Shown here one piece after another: positions 13,629-22,115 of a DNA stretch of 33,906 nt (the first letter of the stretch is position 1; each line of letters starts with the position of its first letter). Source of the DNA: an uncultured Clostridia bacterium (GTDB lineage Bacteria > Bacillota > Clostridia > Christensenellales > Aristaeellaceae); contig CAMKJS010000031.1 of the NCBI GenBank assembly GCA_946413245.1, forward strand, positions 1 to 33,906, in the 5' to 3' direction. Position numbers and translations under genes: made by a program. The notes under the pieces were generated by a model that saw only the letters and a program-made list of their open reading frames with translations, did no database searches and was not told the origin of the DNA.

Positions 13629-14501
13629 ATGCGAAGCATGACAGGATGCGGAACAGGCCAGGTTCTGCGCGGAGGATGGGACATCACGGCAGAGCTGAAA
13701 ACCGTAAACCATCGTTTTCTGGACGTATCCATGCGTCTGCCCAGGAATATTGCGTTTCTGGAGCAGCCGGTGCGCGCCCGGATCGCGACAGTCCTGCGCA
13801 GAGGGCATGTGGACGTCTTTCTGACGGTGCGGAACACGGAGACCTCCTCCGCCGCCCTGAGCGTCGATCTGGAGCTGGCGGGGCAGTACGCCAATGCCGC
13901 GAAGGATATCGCCAAGGCCACGGGGGCCAAGAACGACGTGACGGTGAGCACGCTGATGGCGCTGGACGGCGTGATTCAGAGGAACGAACCGGAGCAGGAT
14001 CAGGAAGCCATGACGGACGTATGCCTGGACGCGCTGGATATCGCGCTGGCCCAGGTGAAGGACATGCGCGAGAAGGAAGGCAAAAACCTGCGGGACGATC
14101 TGAAGTCACATCTGGACAGCGTCGCCGCCCTCCGGAACAAAATCGAGAAAAGAGCGCCCTGCGTTCCGGAAGAATACCGGCAGCGCCTGGAAACCCGGAT
14201 TCAGTCCCTGCTTTCCGAGCCTGTCGATCCGCAGCGGATCATCACCGAAGCGGCATTGATGGCCGACCGATGCGCGGTGGACGAGGAGCTGGCCAGGCTG
14301 AAGAGCCATTTGGATCAGATGGCGGGATACCTGAAGGCGAAAGAGGAAATCGGGAAAAAGATGGACTTCCTGATTCAGGAGATGAACCGGGAGGCCAACA
14401 CCATCGGGTCCAAGGCGTCCGACGCCGAGATCACCCGGGACGTGGTGGAAATGAAGAGCGAGATCGAAAAAATGCGGGAACAGATCCAGAACGTGGAGTG
14501 A
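13629..14501 (+). CDS. yicC: YicC-family endoribonuclease
   Basis: A 290-residue protein. The ATG at 13629 follows AGGAGG by eight bases and gives the family's usual start MRSMTGCG, so earlier in-frame starts are rejected. Conserved features are the E(L)K(T/S)VNHRFLD(V/I) block near residue 25 and the C-terminal block (M..EMNREANTIGSKASDAEIT) of YicC proteins. E. coli YicC is an RNase acting on small RNAs, and homologues in Firmicutes take part in RNA turnover. First gene of the operon with remA, gmk, rpoZ and coaBC, an order widely conserved in Firmicutes. Length is typical. Confidence 0.93.
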   Translation: MRSMTGCGTGQVLRGGWDITAELKTVNHRFLDVSMRLPRNIAFLEQPVRARIATVLRRGHVDVFLTVRNTETSSAALSVDLELAGQYANAAKDIAKATGAKNDVTVSTLMALDGVIQRNEPEQDQEAMTDVCLDALDIALAQVKDMREKEGKNLRDDLKSHLDSVAALRNKIEKRAPCVPEEYRQRLETRIQSLLSEPVDPQRIITEAALMADRCAVDEELARLKSHLDQMAGYLKAKEEIGKKMDFLIQEMNREANTIGSKASDAEITRDVVEMKSEIEKMREQIQNVE

Positions 14502-14516
14502 CGCGGAGGGAAACCG

Positions 14517-14780
14517 ATGAGACTGGTCAATGTCGGATACGGAAATATGGTATCCTCCAGCCGTGTGATCGCAATCGTCTCCCCGGACGCCGCGCCGATC
14601 CGGCGCATGATTCAGGACGCCAGGGACACAGGCCATGTGATCGACGCCACCTGCGGACATAAAACACGCGCTGTGCTGGTTACAGATTCGGATCACGTGA
14701 TTCTGTCCCCGCTGCAGCCGGAGACGGTTTCCGCCCGGATCGAGGAACGAAAAGGGCTGACGGAGGAAAGCGAAGCATGA
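14517..14780 (+). CDS. remA: RemA/DUF370 DNA-binding regulator
   Basis: An 87-residue protein with GGAGGG upstream of its ATG. It carries the DUF370 pattern: NVGYGNMV near the start, then [21 protein letters not shown] and [23 protein letters not shown]. In Bacillus, RemA assembles into rings, wraps DNA and activates matrix and osmoprotection genes. The gene between yicC and gmk is a hallmark position. It overlaps gmk by four bases. The C-terminal tail ([13 protein letters not shown]) is family-variable. Confidence 0.92.
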   Translation: MRLVNVGYGNMVSSSRVIAIVSPDAAPIRRMIQDARDTGHVIDATCGHKTRAVLVTDSDHVILSPLQPETVSARIEERKGLTEESEA

Positions 14781-15382
14781 AGGAAACCAGAAAGGGAATG
14801 CTGCTTGTGATATCAGGACCCTCCGGCGCGGGAAAGGGAACCCTTGTGTCCCGCCTGTTGGAAGCGGATCCCACCTTTACGTTTTCCGTCAGCGTGACGA
14901 CGAGGGCACGCCGGGAAAATGAGATAGAAGATGTGCATTATCACTTTATTTCCGACGCGGAATATGATAAACTGCTTGCCGAAGACGCTTTCCTGGAGCA
15001 CGCCGGCGTTCACGGGCACCGGTACGGGACGCTGAAAAGCGAAGTCTACACCCGTATGGAGAACGGGCAGAACGTGCTGCTGGACATCGATCCCCAGGGA
15101 GCGCGCACCGTGATGGAGAAGGAGAAGGACTGCGTGAGCGTGTTCATCCTTCCGCCGAGCTATCACGAACTGAAGGTACGCCTTCATACCCGGAACACGG
15201 AAGACGAGGAGGAAATCCAGCGCAGGCTGGGAAACGCGCGGGGGGAAATCGCGCAGATGGACCGGTACCGGTACCTGATCGTGAACGACACGATCGAGCT
15301 GGCCTGGGAAAAGCTGGCGGCCATCGTACGGGCGGAAAAACAGAATTCGGTCCGTTATTTACCGGAAATTGACGAGAACTAA
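14777..15382 (+). CDS. gmk: Guanylate kinase
   Basis: A 201-residue enzyme that phosphorylates GMP to GDP with ATP. P-loop GPSGAGKG at 14-21, followed by the GMP-binding segment ([20 protein letters not shown]), then a LLDIDPQGA stretch and the lid (R...[10 protein letters not shown]). All are standard for bacterial Gmk, and the length is normal. Its start overlaps remA by four bases. rpoZ follows after 18 bases, the usual order. Confidence 0.96.
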   Translation: MKETRKGMLLVISGPSGAGKGTLVSRLLEADPTFTFSVSVTTRARRENEIEDVHYHFISDAEYDKLLAEDAFLEHAGVHGHRYGTLKSEVYTRMENGQNVLLDIDPQGARTVMEKEKDCVSVFILPPSYHELKVRLHTRNTEDEEEIQRRLGNARGEIAQMDRYRYLIVNDTIELAWEKLAAIVRAEKQNSVRYLPEIDEN

Positions 15383-15400
15383 ACCAAGGAGGAAGAAAAG

Positions 15401-15619
15401 ATGTCCATTGTTGATCCGAGTGTCCTGGAGCTTCTGAACCATGCGGAAAGCCGCTATACCCTGGTGGTCGAGGCCAGCAAGCGCGGCCGTGAGATCGTGA
15501 ACGGCGCCCTGCCGATGATCGACGCCGAGGGCATGAAGCCGCTGAAGACCGCCGTCGAGGAGATCAACCGGGGTCTGCTGACCTACGAGAATCCCGCTGA
15601 GGATGAGGTGCAAAGCTGA
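15401..15619 (+). CDS. rpoZ: RNA polymerase omega subunit
   Basis: A 72-residue protein preceded by AAGGAGGAAG. The omega signature is present: SRYTLVVEASKRGREI (residues 17-32, usually SKY.LV...AKRAR.I) and a C-terminal KPL..AVEEI..G. Omega helps assemble and stabilise the core polymerase. Position after gmk is diagnostic. Confidence 0.93.
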   Translation: MSIVDPSVLELLNHAESRYTLVVEASKRGREIVNGALPMIDAEGMKPLKTAVEEINRGLLTYENPAEDEVQS

Positions 15620-15620
15620 T

Positions 15621-16841
15621 ATGGACTGGACCGGCAGAGAAATTGTGCTGGGTGTGACGGGAGGCATTGCCGCGTACAAAAGCGCGGAAATCGTCTCCCG
15701 TTTGCGTCATCTGGGCGCCCACGTGCACGTGATCATGACGAAGAACGCCACGGAGTTCGTTTCGCCGCTGACGTTCCAGACGCTGTCCGCCAACCAGGTG
15801 GTGAAGGACACCTTTGCGGCGCCGGAATACTGGAACGTGGAGCACGTGGCCCTGGCGAAGCTGGCCGAGGTTTTCGTGATCGCGCCCGCCACGGCCAATA
15901 TCCTGGCCAAGATGGCGGCCGGCATCGCGGACGACATGCTGTCCACGACGGTGCTGGCGACGAAGGCGCCGGTGCTCGCGGCGCCGGCCATGAATACCGG
16001 CATGTGGACGGCGGCGGCCACGCAGCAGAACGTGCGCACGCTGCAGTCCCGGGGCGTCCGGTTTTGCGGCCCAGACAGCGGCCTGCTGGCCTGTGGGGAC
16101 AGCGGCGCGGGGCGCATGAGCGAACCGGAGGAGATCGTGAAGGCGATCGAAGCCATCCTGCGGAGGAAGCAGGACTGCGCCGGCCTCCGGATCCTGGTGA
16201 CGGCCGGGGCGACCCGGGAACGGCTGGATCCGGTGCGCTTTCTGAGCAACGATTCCAGCGGCAAAATGGGATTCGCCATCGCCGAGGCCGCCCGGGACCG
16301 GGGGGCGGACGTGACCGTGGTATACGGCAACGTCAGCGTACCCGTGCCGGCGGGCATCCGGGCGATTCCGATCGAATCCGCCATGGACCTGTATGAAACG
16401 ATGCTGCGGGAGGCGCCGGCGCACGACGCCGTGATTCAGGCGGCGGCGGTGGCCGACTACCGGGCGGAACAGGTGAGCGGGGAGAAGATCAAGAAAAAGC
16501 AGGGGGAGAAATGGACGCTGACCCTGGTGGAAAACCCGGATATCGCGGCAGCCGTCGGGAAAATCAAAAAACCCGGACAGGTTTTTGCCGGGTTCGCAGC
16601 TGAAACGGAGCATCTGCAGGAACACGCTGCCGCAAAGCTCCGGAAGAAGAATCTGGATTTTATTGTCGCAAACGACGTGACCCGGCCGGGGGCCGGTTTC
16701 AATGTGGATACGAATATCGCTTCCATCCTGACGGAAACGGACGTGACGGACTATCCGCTGCAGTCGAAGCGGGAACTGGCTGAGGAGATCCTGAACCGGA
16801 TTCTGAAGATCCGTGCCGGAGGTCAGTCCGACGCGGACTGA
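15621..16841 (+). CDS. coaBC: Bifunctional phosphopantothenoylcysteine decarboxylase / phosphopantothenate-cysteine ligase
   Basis: A 406-residue enzyme of coenzyme A synthesis. The ATG at 15621, one base after the rpoZ stop and with GAGGTG about ten bases upstream, is chosen over the ATG at 15603 inside rpoZ. The N-terminal CoaC flavoprotein domain (~1-180) has GVTGGIAAYK, the catalytic-His region NVEHVALAKLAE, APATANILAKMAAGIADDMLS and the substrate loop PAMNTGMW. The C-terminal CoaB domain (~190-400) has VTAGATRERLDPVRFLSN, SSGKMG, AAVADYR and the lysine loop KIKK. The gene's 3' end overlaps the convergent rsfS 3' end by 19 bases. Confidence 0.95.
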   Translation: MDWTGREIVLGVTGGIAAYKSAEIVSRLRHLGAHVHVIMTKNATEFVSPLTFQTLSANQVVKDTFAAPEYWNVEHVALAKLAEVFVIAPATANILAKMAAGIADDMLSTTVLATKAPVLAAPAMNTGMWTAAATQQNVRTLQSRGVRFCGPDSGLLACGDSGAGRMSEPEEIVKAIEAILRRKQDCAGLRILVTAGATRERLDPVRFLSNDSSGKMGFAIAEAARDRGADVTVVYGNVSVPVPAGIRAIPIESAMDLYETMLREAPAHDAVIQAAAVADYRAEQVSGEKIKKKQGEKWTLTLVENPDIAAAVGKIKKPGQVFAGFAAETEHLQEHAAAKLRKKNLDFIVANDVTRPGAGFNVDTNIASILTETDVTDYPLQSKRELAEEILNRILKIRAGGQSDAD

Positions 16842-17188
16842 TCAAAGGGCAGATCCAGCACGTTGGTCCCGTCGTTCCAGAGCCTGTCCAGGCCGTAATA
16901 GGCCCGGTCGTCCCGGTGGAAAAGATGAATGATGATATGGCCGTAATCCAGAACAGCCCATCGCCCTTCCCTGACGCCTTCGCTGCGGCGGAGCGCCAGG
17001 CCGGCGGGGGCTGCTTTTTCGTCCACCGCGTCCACGAGGGCGGCCACCTGGGCGGCGGTGCGGCCGGAAGCGATGACCATCCAGTCGCACAGAACGGTAA
17101 GATGAGAGACCTTCAGCACGACGATATCCGACGCTTTCCGGTCATAGAGCACCTGGGCAAGCTGAACCACCAGATCCTGATCCTGCAT
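16823..17188 (-). CDS. rsfS: Ribosomal silencing factor RsfS
   Basis: A 121-residue protein with GGAGG before its ATG. It has the RsfS (DUF143/Iojap) pattern: L.DRKASDIVVLKV near the start, CDWMVIASGRTAAQVAAL, and the C-terminal EGVREGRWAVLDYGHIIIHLF...R..Y.LDRLW. RsfS binds ribosomal protein uL14 and blocks subunit joining in starvation. It follows the nadD-yqeK gene by 94 bases on the same strand, the standard nadD-yqeK-rsfS order. The ends of rsfS and coaBC overlap tail to tail. Confidence 0.93.
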   Translation of the reverse strand: MQDQDLVVQLAQVLYDRKASDIVVLKVSHLTVLCDWMVIASGRTAAQVAALVDAVDEKAAPAGLALRRSEGVREGRWAVLDYGHIIIHLFHRDDRAYYGLDRLWNDGTNVLDLPFDQSASD

Positions 17189-17225
17189 ACAATTCCTCCA
17201 ATTCTGTGATTCTACGTATTTATAT

Positions 17226-17250
17226 AACGAATCTCGCTGCCGGATTCGTT
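17226..17250. other. Hairpin between nadD-yqeK and rsfS
   Basis: AACGAATC (17226-17233) pairs perfectly with GATTCGTT (17243-17250). On the minus strand it is followed by ATATAAAT rather than a T-run. It could be a weak partial terminator or an RNA-processing site separating the two genes. Confidence 0.35.
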
Positions 17251-17282
17251 CATTTCAGCGGGAAATCCATGAAACCGATTTA

Positions 17283-18500
17283 TTAACCGCGGCCGGAGCG
17301 GACGCCGGGAAGGGATCTGAGCCAGGCGATCGTATCCTGCGTGCGGGGGTGCAGATATTTCCCCCGGGAGCGGACGTAATCCGCCGTTCCCTCCAGGGAC
17401 ATCAGCAGGGCCCGCTCCAGGGACAGCTCGGAAAGAATCCGCACGTTCTCAAGGAGGGGATAGCTCTCCCGGGTCGGCTCGATGGAATCCGAGAGGCACA
17501 CGCACATATCCAGCCTCGACATGCCCGGGAAACCGGTGTTGTGATACGCGACGGCGCTGAGAACCTCCGGATCCGCCATGCCGTACTCATTCCGGGCGAC
17601 CCAGGCCCCGACCAGGGAATGCAGCAGCGCGCCGCTGTCCAGAACGGTTTCGTCGTCCGTCAGGGAATGCTCCACGGCAATCCGACGCATTTCCTTCATC
17701 GGAAGGCACTTGGCGCAATCGTGCAGAAGGCCCGCCTGCTCAGCCCGAAGCACATCGATCCCGTGGAGCCGGGCGAGGCGCCTGGCGGTGTGGGCCACGG
17801 ACAGGGAATGCATATACCGGTGCGGCGTCAGGGCTTCGAAAAGACGGCTGAGCCAGGCATCCGCCTGCTCCACCCGGGCGGGCATCCCGTACAGCCCTTT
17901 GCTGCCGCAGTATTCCCGGTTAAAAACATCGAGGGAGGGAACGGAAAGGCCGGCGGCAAGGGCGCTGCGCACCTCCGTGGAAGAAACGTTCACCGGCGCC
18001 ATATCCACGGCGACGATCCGGGCGCCCAGCCCGGCGAGCCGCTTTTTTTCGGCGCTGAAGGCAGCCGGATCGGCGTAAGCCGCGCGGGGGCAGACCAGAA
18101 AGGTGCACAGGGGAAAAAGCTGCTCCGACGCGTACCAGCCGCCGAGCTTCATAAAGGCGTCGGTGCCAACGACGTAAAAGAGCTCGGCTTTGGGATACAG
18201 CTTCTTCAGCTCGCGAAGGGTGTCGATCATATAGACGGGACCCTCCCGGTCCAGCTCCAGCCGGCTGGGAACCAGGCGGGGATCCCGTGCGCAGGCCATG
18301 ACCACCATGCGCCAGCGGTCTTCCGCGCCGGCGGCGCAGGATTTATGCGGAGGATTTCCGCTGGGCATGACCAGAACCTGATCCAGGCGGGCCTGCTCCA
18401 TGGCGCTGAGCGCCATCTGAAGATGCCCCCGGTGAATGGGATCGAAGGTTCCACCGAGGACGCCGAGACGCCTGACCTGATCCGTCCGTTCCTTCGCCAA
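17283..18500 (-). CDS. nadD-yqeK: Fused nicotinate-nucleotide adenylyltransferase (NadD) and YqeK HD-domain hydrolase
   Basis: A 405-residue fusion starting at TTG (18500), seven bases after AAAGGAGG. Residues ~10-195 are NadD, adenylating nicotinate mononucleotide in NAD synthesis: GGTFDPIHRGH (16-26), MPSGNPPHK, YVVGTDAF, and NVSSTEVR (171-178). Residues ~215-400 are YqeK, an HD-type Ap4A hydrolase in Firmicutes: the metal ligands are around H231 (RYMHSLSVA), the H-D pair at 260-261 (GLLHDCAK), then HSLVG and a LSDSIEP.R block. In Bacillus these are adjacent separate genes. Here they form one continuous frame with a short linker. A TATAAT on the minus strand at 18535-18530 could be its -10 box, with no good -35. 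Confidence 0.92.
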   Translation of the reverse strand: MAKERTDQVRRLGVLGGTFDPIHRGHLQMALSAMEQARLDQVLVMPSGNPPHKSCAAGAEDRWRMVVMACARDPRLVPSRLELDREGPVYMIDTLRELKKLYPKAELFYVVGTDAFMKLGGWYASEQLFPLCTFLVCPRAAYADPAAFSAEKKRLAGLGARIVAVDMAPVNVSSTEVRSALAAGLSVPSLDVFNREYCGSKGLYGMPARVEQADAWLSRLFEALTPHRYMHSLSVAHTARRLARLHGIDVLRAEQAGLLHDCAKCLPMKEMRRIAVEHSLTDDETVLDSGALLHSLVGAWVARNEYGMADPEVLSAVAYHNTGFPGMSRLDMCVCLSDSIEPTRESYPLLENVRILSELSLERALLMSLEGTADYVRSRGKYLHPRTQDTIAWLRSLPGVRSGRG

Positions 18501-18670
18501 AATGCAGCCTCCTTTGTATGTTACACTTCATTATAAACGAAAGTTCTTTTGCAGGGAAGAGATTTTATCGGGAAAAGAGAGGAAAATTTGAAAAAAACGC
18601 TTGCTTTTTATGAATAAGTATGATATCTTTCTTTGGTGGTTTTGATTCAGTCCTAAGGAGGTGAACCGAG

Positions 18671-18937
18671 TTGGCAAACATCCAGTCCGCGAAGAAGCGT
18701 GTGAAGGTCAGCGAGAAGAAGAATCTGCGCAATCGCATTGTGAAGACGGGGATCCGTACTTCCGTACGCAAGTTTGACGGTGCTGTGGCTGCCGATCCCA
18801 GCAACGCCGGCACACAGCTGTCTGCGACATACGCTGTGATCGATAAGGCTGCGTCCAAGGGAGTCATCCATAAGAACGCCGCCAATCGCAAAAAGGCACG
18901 TCTGGCCAAGCAGCTGAACAAGGCTGCCGCGGTGTGA
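18671..18937 (+). CDS. rpsT: Ribosomal protein bS20
   Basis: An 88-residue basic protein starting at TTG (18671) right after AAGGAGGTGA. The start MANIQSAKKRV and the end HKNAANRKKARLAKQLN are diagnostic of S20, a primary binder of 16S rRNA in the small subunit. A rare start codon is common for this gene in several bacteria and fits autoregulated translation, but that is inference. A possible promoter is TTGCTT (18602-18607) with TATCTT (18625-18630), which is weak. An intrinsic terminator follows. Confidence 0.96.
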   Translation: MANIQSAKKRVKVSEKKNLRNRIVKTGIRTSVRKFDGAVAADPSNAGTQLSATYAVIDKAASKGVIHKNAANRKKARLAKQLNKAAAV

Positions 18938-18962
18938 ACTGCGCTTATTATGTGATAAAGTC

Positions 18963-18990
18963 CCTTCCGTAATCGGAGGGGGATTTTTTT
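18963..18990 (+). terminator. Intrinsic terminator of rpsT
   Basis: CCTTCCG (18963-18969) pairs with CGGAGGG (18974-18980) around TAAT, followed by GGGA and seven Ts (18984-18990). Confidence 0.8.
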
Positions 18991-19097
18991 AAGCTCAGAA
19001 GCTCCTCCGGGCCGGGTTTTCAAAAAAACAGGGAAGAATCCGGAACGGTGCTTCGTTTGTTTCAGTGAGAACGGATTCGAAAGGACGGTGAATCTCA

Positions 19098-19745
19098 ATG
19101 AAACAACGGAAAGCATTTTACAGAACGATAGGCGCCCTGACGCTGGCGGTCATCCTGGCCGCGGCCGGGATCGTATCCTTCGCCGGCGCGGAAGACGGCG
19201 CGGTGCCGCCGGGAGACTCCGATCCCATGCCGGAGGAAAGCGGACTTGCGGAGCTGCAGCCGCTGCTGGAAGCGGCGGAAGTGGACGATATGGAAGGCAT
19301 GGATCTGGAAGAGCTGACCGCGGCGGTGGCCGAGGAAGCCATGAGCGAATATCTGAACAGTGAAACCGGCTTCCATATGCAGTATCCTTCCTCCTTTTCC
19401 TTCAGCGAGGAAGGCGGGGTCGCGATGGCGACCGGAGAAGACGGGCAGATTTTTATGCTGATCGAATGCATGCCGAAAGGCGAGGGCCTGACGGCGGAAA
19501 TGATTCAGCAGGCGGTGATGCTCGATTCCCCGGACGCGAAAATCCAGCACTACGAGGAATCCGGCTGCGTCCGCTTCGACCGGCGGCAGGACGACGGCAC
19601 CCTGCTGGTGGACCTGTACGTGATCACGGAAACCAAAATCCACCACATATCGATTTCCTGCGCGGAATCCGCCGAGGAAATGCTGTATACCTGGCTGGAC
19701 TACATGATTCATTCCATCACCACGGATGAAACGGATGTCGGATAA
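19098..19745 (+). CDS. Exported protein of unknown function, probably membrane-anchored or secreted
   Basis: A 215-residue protein. The N-terminus has basic residues (MKQRKAFYR) and a hydrophobic stretch (~11-28) ending AGIVSFAGA-ED, so it is a signal peptide or an uncleaved anchor. Residues ~31-85 are very acidic and low in complexity. Residues ~88-205 form a compact domain (GFHMQYPSSFSF, then IFMLIECMPKG, then KIHHISISC...W.DYMIHSI), which recalls the PsbP/DUF1795-like fold ('..YP..f.....') found in small exported proteins. That is a weak guess. Twenty-two bases separate it from the SH3-domain gene, so the two are probably cotranscribed. No enzyme motif is visible. The ribosome binding site is weak (AAAGGACGG). 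Confidence 0.7.
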   Translation: MKQRKAFYRTIGALTLAVILAAAGIVSFAGAEDGAVPPGDSDPMPEESGLAELQPLLEAAEVDDMEGMDLEELTAAVAEEAMSEYLNSETGFHMQYPSSFSFSEEGGVAMATGEDGQIFMLIECMPKGEGLTAEMIQQAVMLDSPDAKIQHYEESGCVRFDRRQDDGTLLVDLYVITETKIHHISISCAESAEEMLYTWLDYMIHSITTDETDVG

Positions 19746-19767
19746 CTCAGAATCGGAGGGGTTGAAC

Positions 19768-20856
19768 ATGAAAATGAGACGAATGACAGCCTTATTCCTT
19801 TCCCTTCTCCTGTGCGTGTGCATGGCCGGAACCCGCGCTTCCGCGGCGCAGCAGACGGCGACCGTGCAGGGCGGCTGGCTGGTGATGCGGGACGCTCCCT
19901 CTTTCAGCGGGAACATCATCGCCAGCTATCCGAGCGGCACGGTGGTCACGGTCACCGGGCAGAACGGCTCCTGGTACGCCGTACAGGACTCGAAGGGCAG
20001 AACCGGCTATATGCTGGGGAATTATCTGATTCTGTCCGGCACCGGAACTTCCGAGGACGCTGAAGGCGAGTTCAGATATTCCGCGTACGTGACCAGCGCC
20101 AACGGCCTGAACGTGCGGCTGCGCTCCGGCCCCGGGCTCGGATACAGCATTCTCGCTTCCTATCCTCCGGGAACGCCCTGCACCGTGCTGAGCAACGGGA
20201 CGAACTGGTCCAAGATCCAGATCGGCATCCATATCGGATACATGATGAATCAGTTCCTGACCACGCATCATGAGAGCGGCTCCGGCAGCTATCAGCCGGT
20301 GACGCCCGTCACGCCGACGATGTCGCCGGGCAGCGGATACACCGTGTACGTCACCAGCCGGAACGGCTTCGGCGTGAATCTGCGCTCCGGTCCCGGAAAG
20401 AACTATCCGAGCATCGGATTCTACAGCGTGGGCACCAGCGCCGAGATGATTTCCGCCGGAAGTATCTGGAGCTATATCTGCATCGGCAGCCGGTACGGCT
20501 ATATGATGTCCGAGTTCCTGACGACCACCTATGTTCCTCCCGTTACCCCGGTGTATACCGGATCGGCCTATGTGATCAGCTATAACGGACGGAACGTGAA
20601 TCTGCGGTCCGGCCCCGGAAAGGGATACAGCACGATCCGCTCCTTCCCGGTGGGGACGCCGCTGACGGTGATCGTGCGCGGATCCGAGTGGTACTATATC
20701 CAGATCAACGGTTACTACGGATATATGATGCGGCAGTTCATCGCCGATATCCAGCAGCCCACCACGCAATACCAGCCCGTGTATCCGGAAAGCACCTTCC
20801 AGACGACGCCGATTTCCGAAACGCAGTACCAGCCGACCTACAGGGGAAACGAATAA
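19768..20856 (+). CDS. Secreted protein with four SH3b domains
   Basis: A 362-residue protein. The ATG at 19768, a few bases after GGAGGGG, gives a clean signal peptide (MKMRRMTALFLSLLLCVCMAGTRASA), so the earlier in-frame start is rejected. Four bacterial SH3 domains lie at ~28-88, ~105-165, ~192-251 and ~266-326. The last three share (V/N).LRSGPG..Y..I, a (Y/F)..GT turn and a W..I.(I/V)....GYMM..FL end. The first is diverged (LVMRDAPSFSGNIIAS). The linker after domain 2 is Pro/Thr rich, and the tail is Gln/Thr/Pro rich. SH3b domains usually bind cell-wall peptides. No catalytic domain is fused, so a wall-binding or sensing role is inferred. Confidence 0.85.
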   Translation: MKMRRMTALFLSLLLCVCMAGTRASAAQQTATVQGGWLVMRDAPSFSGNIIASYPSGTVVTVTGQNGSWYAVQDSKGRTGYMLGNYLILSGTGTSEDAEGEFRYSAYVTSANGLNVRLRSGPGLGYSILASYPPGTPCTVLSNGTNWSKIQIGIHIGYMMNQFLTTHHESGSGSYQPVTPVTPTMSPGSGYTVYVTSRNGFGVNLRSGPGKNYPSIGFYSVGTSAEMISAGSIWSYICIGSRYGYMMSEFLTTTYVPPVTPVYTGSAYVISYNGRNVNLRSGPGKGYSTIRSFPVGTPLTVIVRGSEWYYIQINGYYGYMMRQFIADIQQPTTQYQPVYPESTFQTTPISETQYQPTYRGNE

Positions 20857-20926
20857 CAGCGGAGCCGGCCCCGGTGAGTGAGATGTTACATTTATGTTTT
20901 GCTTGTGTTAATTATTCCGGAAACAG

Positions 20927-20955
20927 TTTCAAAAGACGGCAATGTCTGGTATAAT
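20927..20955 (+). promoter_or_regulatory. Extended -10 promoter of the BMP-family binding-protein gene
   Basis: TTTCAA (20927-20932) and TATAAT (20950-20955) are spaced by 17 bases, with TGG directly before the -10 box. The leader to the ATG at 20998 is about 35 bases. Confidence 0.7.
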
Positions 20956-20997
20956 TGCTTCAGAAAACGGCTCTGCCGAAAAGGAGGAAAATATTTC

Positions 20998-21999
20998 ATG
21001 AAAAAGGTTCTCGCGATTCTCCTGGCTCTTATGATGGCTTCCATGTGCATGACCTTCGGCGTCGCTGAAAAGGCTTCGATCCGGGTCGGCATGGTGACCG
21101 ACGTCGGCGGCGTGAACGACCAGTCCTTCAACCAGACTTCCTGGGAAGGCCTCGTGAAGCTGCACGAAGAAGATCCTTCCATCGAAGTGAACTATCTGGA
21201 GAGCAAGACCGACGCTGACTATCAGACGAACATCAACACCTTCATCGACGAAGGATACGATCTGATCATCTGCGTAGGCTACATGCTGGCTGACGCCACC
21301 CGCGAAGCCGCTCAGGACAATCCCGAGCAGCTGTTCGCCATCATCGACGACTCCACCAACGCTGACCTGCCCAACGTCGCCTGCCTGATGTTCGCGCAGG
21401 AACAGGCTTCCTATCTGGTAGGCCTGGTTGCTGGCTCCGTGACCCAGAGCAAGACCGTCGGCTACGTGCAGGGCATGGTTTCCGATACCATGAATCTGTT
21501 TGGCATCGGCTACATCACCGGCGTGAAGGAAGCCTGCCCGGACGCCACCGTGCTGCAGTACAACGCCAACAACTTCGGTGACATCGCCGGCGGCAACACC
21601 GCTGCGAAGGACATGATCACCAAGGGTGCCGACGTGATTTATCACGCTGCCGGCGGCACCGGCATGGGCGTCATCAACGCCTGTGACGAAGCCGGAATCT
21701 GGGCGATCGGCGTGGATACCGACCAGGCTCACCTGGCTCCGGAGCATGTGATCACTTCCGCCATGAAGCGCGTTGACGTCGCTTCCCAGGACATCTCCAA
21801 GGCTGTGAAGGCCGGCACGTTCACCGCCGGTATCCATATGTATGACCTGTCCAACGGCGGCGTCGACCTGGCTCCCACCCGGGATCACATTCCGGAAGAC
21901 GTGCTGAAGGTCGTTGAAGACGCGAAGGCCGCGATCATCGCCGGTGAGAAGACCGTTCCCACCACGGTTGCGGAGTGCCCGGACTTCACTCTGAACTAA
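20998..21999 (+). CDS. BMP-family (PnrA/Med-like) nucleoside-binding protein of an ABC transporter
   Basis: A 333-residue exported protein; AAGGAGGAAA precedes its ATG. The BMP signature is complete: (V)GMVTDVGGVNDQSFNQTSWEGL near the mature N-terminus, then VGY.LAD, F.QEQASYLVGLVAG, (V)GYVQGM and DVIYHAAGGTG.GV. The fold binds purine or other nucleosides in characterised members. The ATPase and permeases most likely to serve it lie 2.7 kb away at 24695-28291. Residue C17 sits in ASMC, a poor lipobox because the -1 residue is Met; a signal-peptidase I site (FGVA-EK) is at least as likely. It is probably well expressed, with a strong promoter, its own terminator and regular codon use. A copy of its last 27 coding bases lies after the stop codon. 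Confidence 0.9.
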   Translation: MKKVLAILLALMMASMCMTFGVAEKASIRVGMVTDVGGVNDQSFNQTSWEGLVKLHEEDPSIEVNYLESKTDADYQTNINTFIDEGYDLIICVGYMLADATREAAQDNPEQLFAIIDDSTNADLPNVACLMFAQEQASYLVGLVAGSVTQSKTVGYVQGMVSDTMNLFGIGYITGVKEACPDATVLQYNANNFGDIAGGNTAAKDMITKGADVIYHAAGGTGMGVINACDEAGIWAIGVDTDQAHLAPEHVITSAMKRVDVASQDISKAVKAGTFTAGIHMYDLSNGGVDLAPTRDHIPEDVLKVVEDAKAAIIAGEKTVPTTVAECPDFTLN

Positions 22000-22069
22000 A
22001 GAAGATTGATTTGCTTTCAGCAAATCAACCAGACAGGGGAAAGCGGAATGCCCGGACTTCACCCTGAGC
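21970..22069 (+). repeat. Duplicated 3' end of the BMP gene
   Basis: The last 27 coding bases (21970-21996) recur at 22043-22069 with three differences. In the same reading register two are synonymous and one changes Asn to Ser (AECPDFTLN versus AECPDFTLS). The copy follows the gene's stop codon by 43 bases. A 9-bp perfect hairpin, TTGATTTGC/GCAAATCAA (22006-22028), lies between them. Confidence 0.8.
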
Positions 22070-22076
22070 AAAAAGG

Positions 22077-22115
22077 CAGCCGCGCTTTTCGAAAGAAAAG
22101 CACGGCTGTTTTTTA
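22077..22115. terminator. Bidirectional intrinsic terminator between the BMP gene and yjjW
   Basis: CAGCCG-C-GCTTTTC pairs with GAAAAGC-A-CGGCTG (22077-22090 with 22095-22108) with one mismatch and a GAAA loop. It is followed on the plus strand by TTTTTT and on the minus strand by CCTTTTT. It overlaps the stop codon of the minus-strand gene. Confidence 0.85.
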
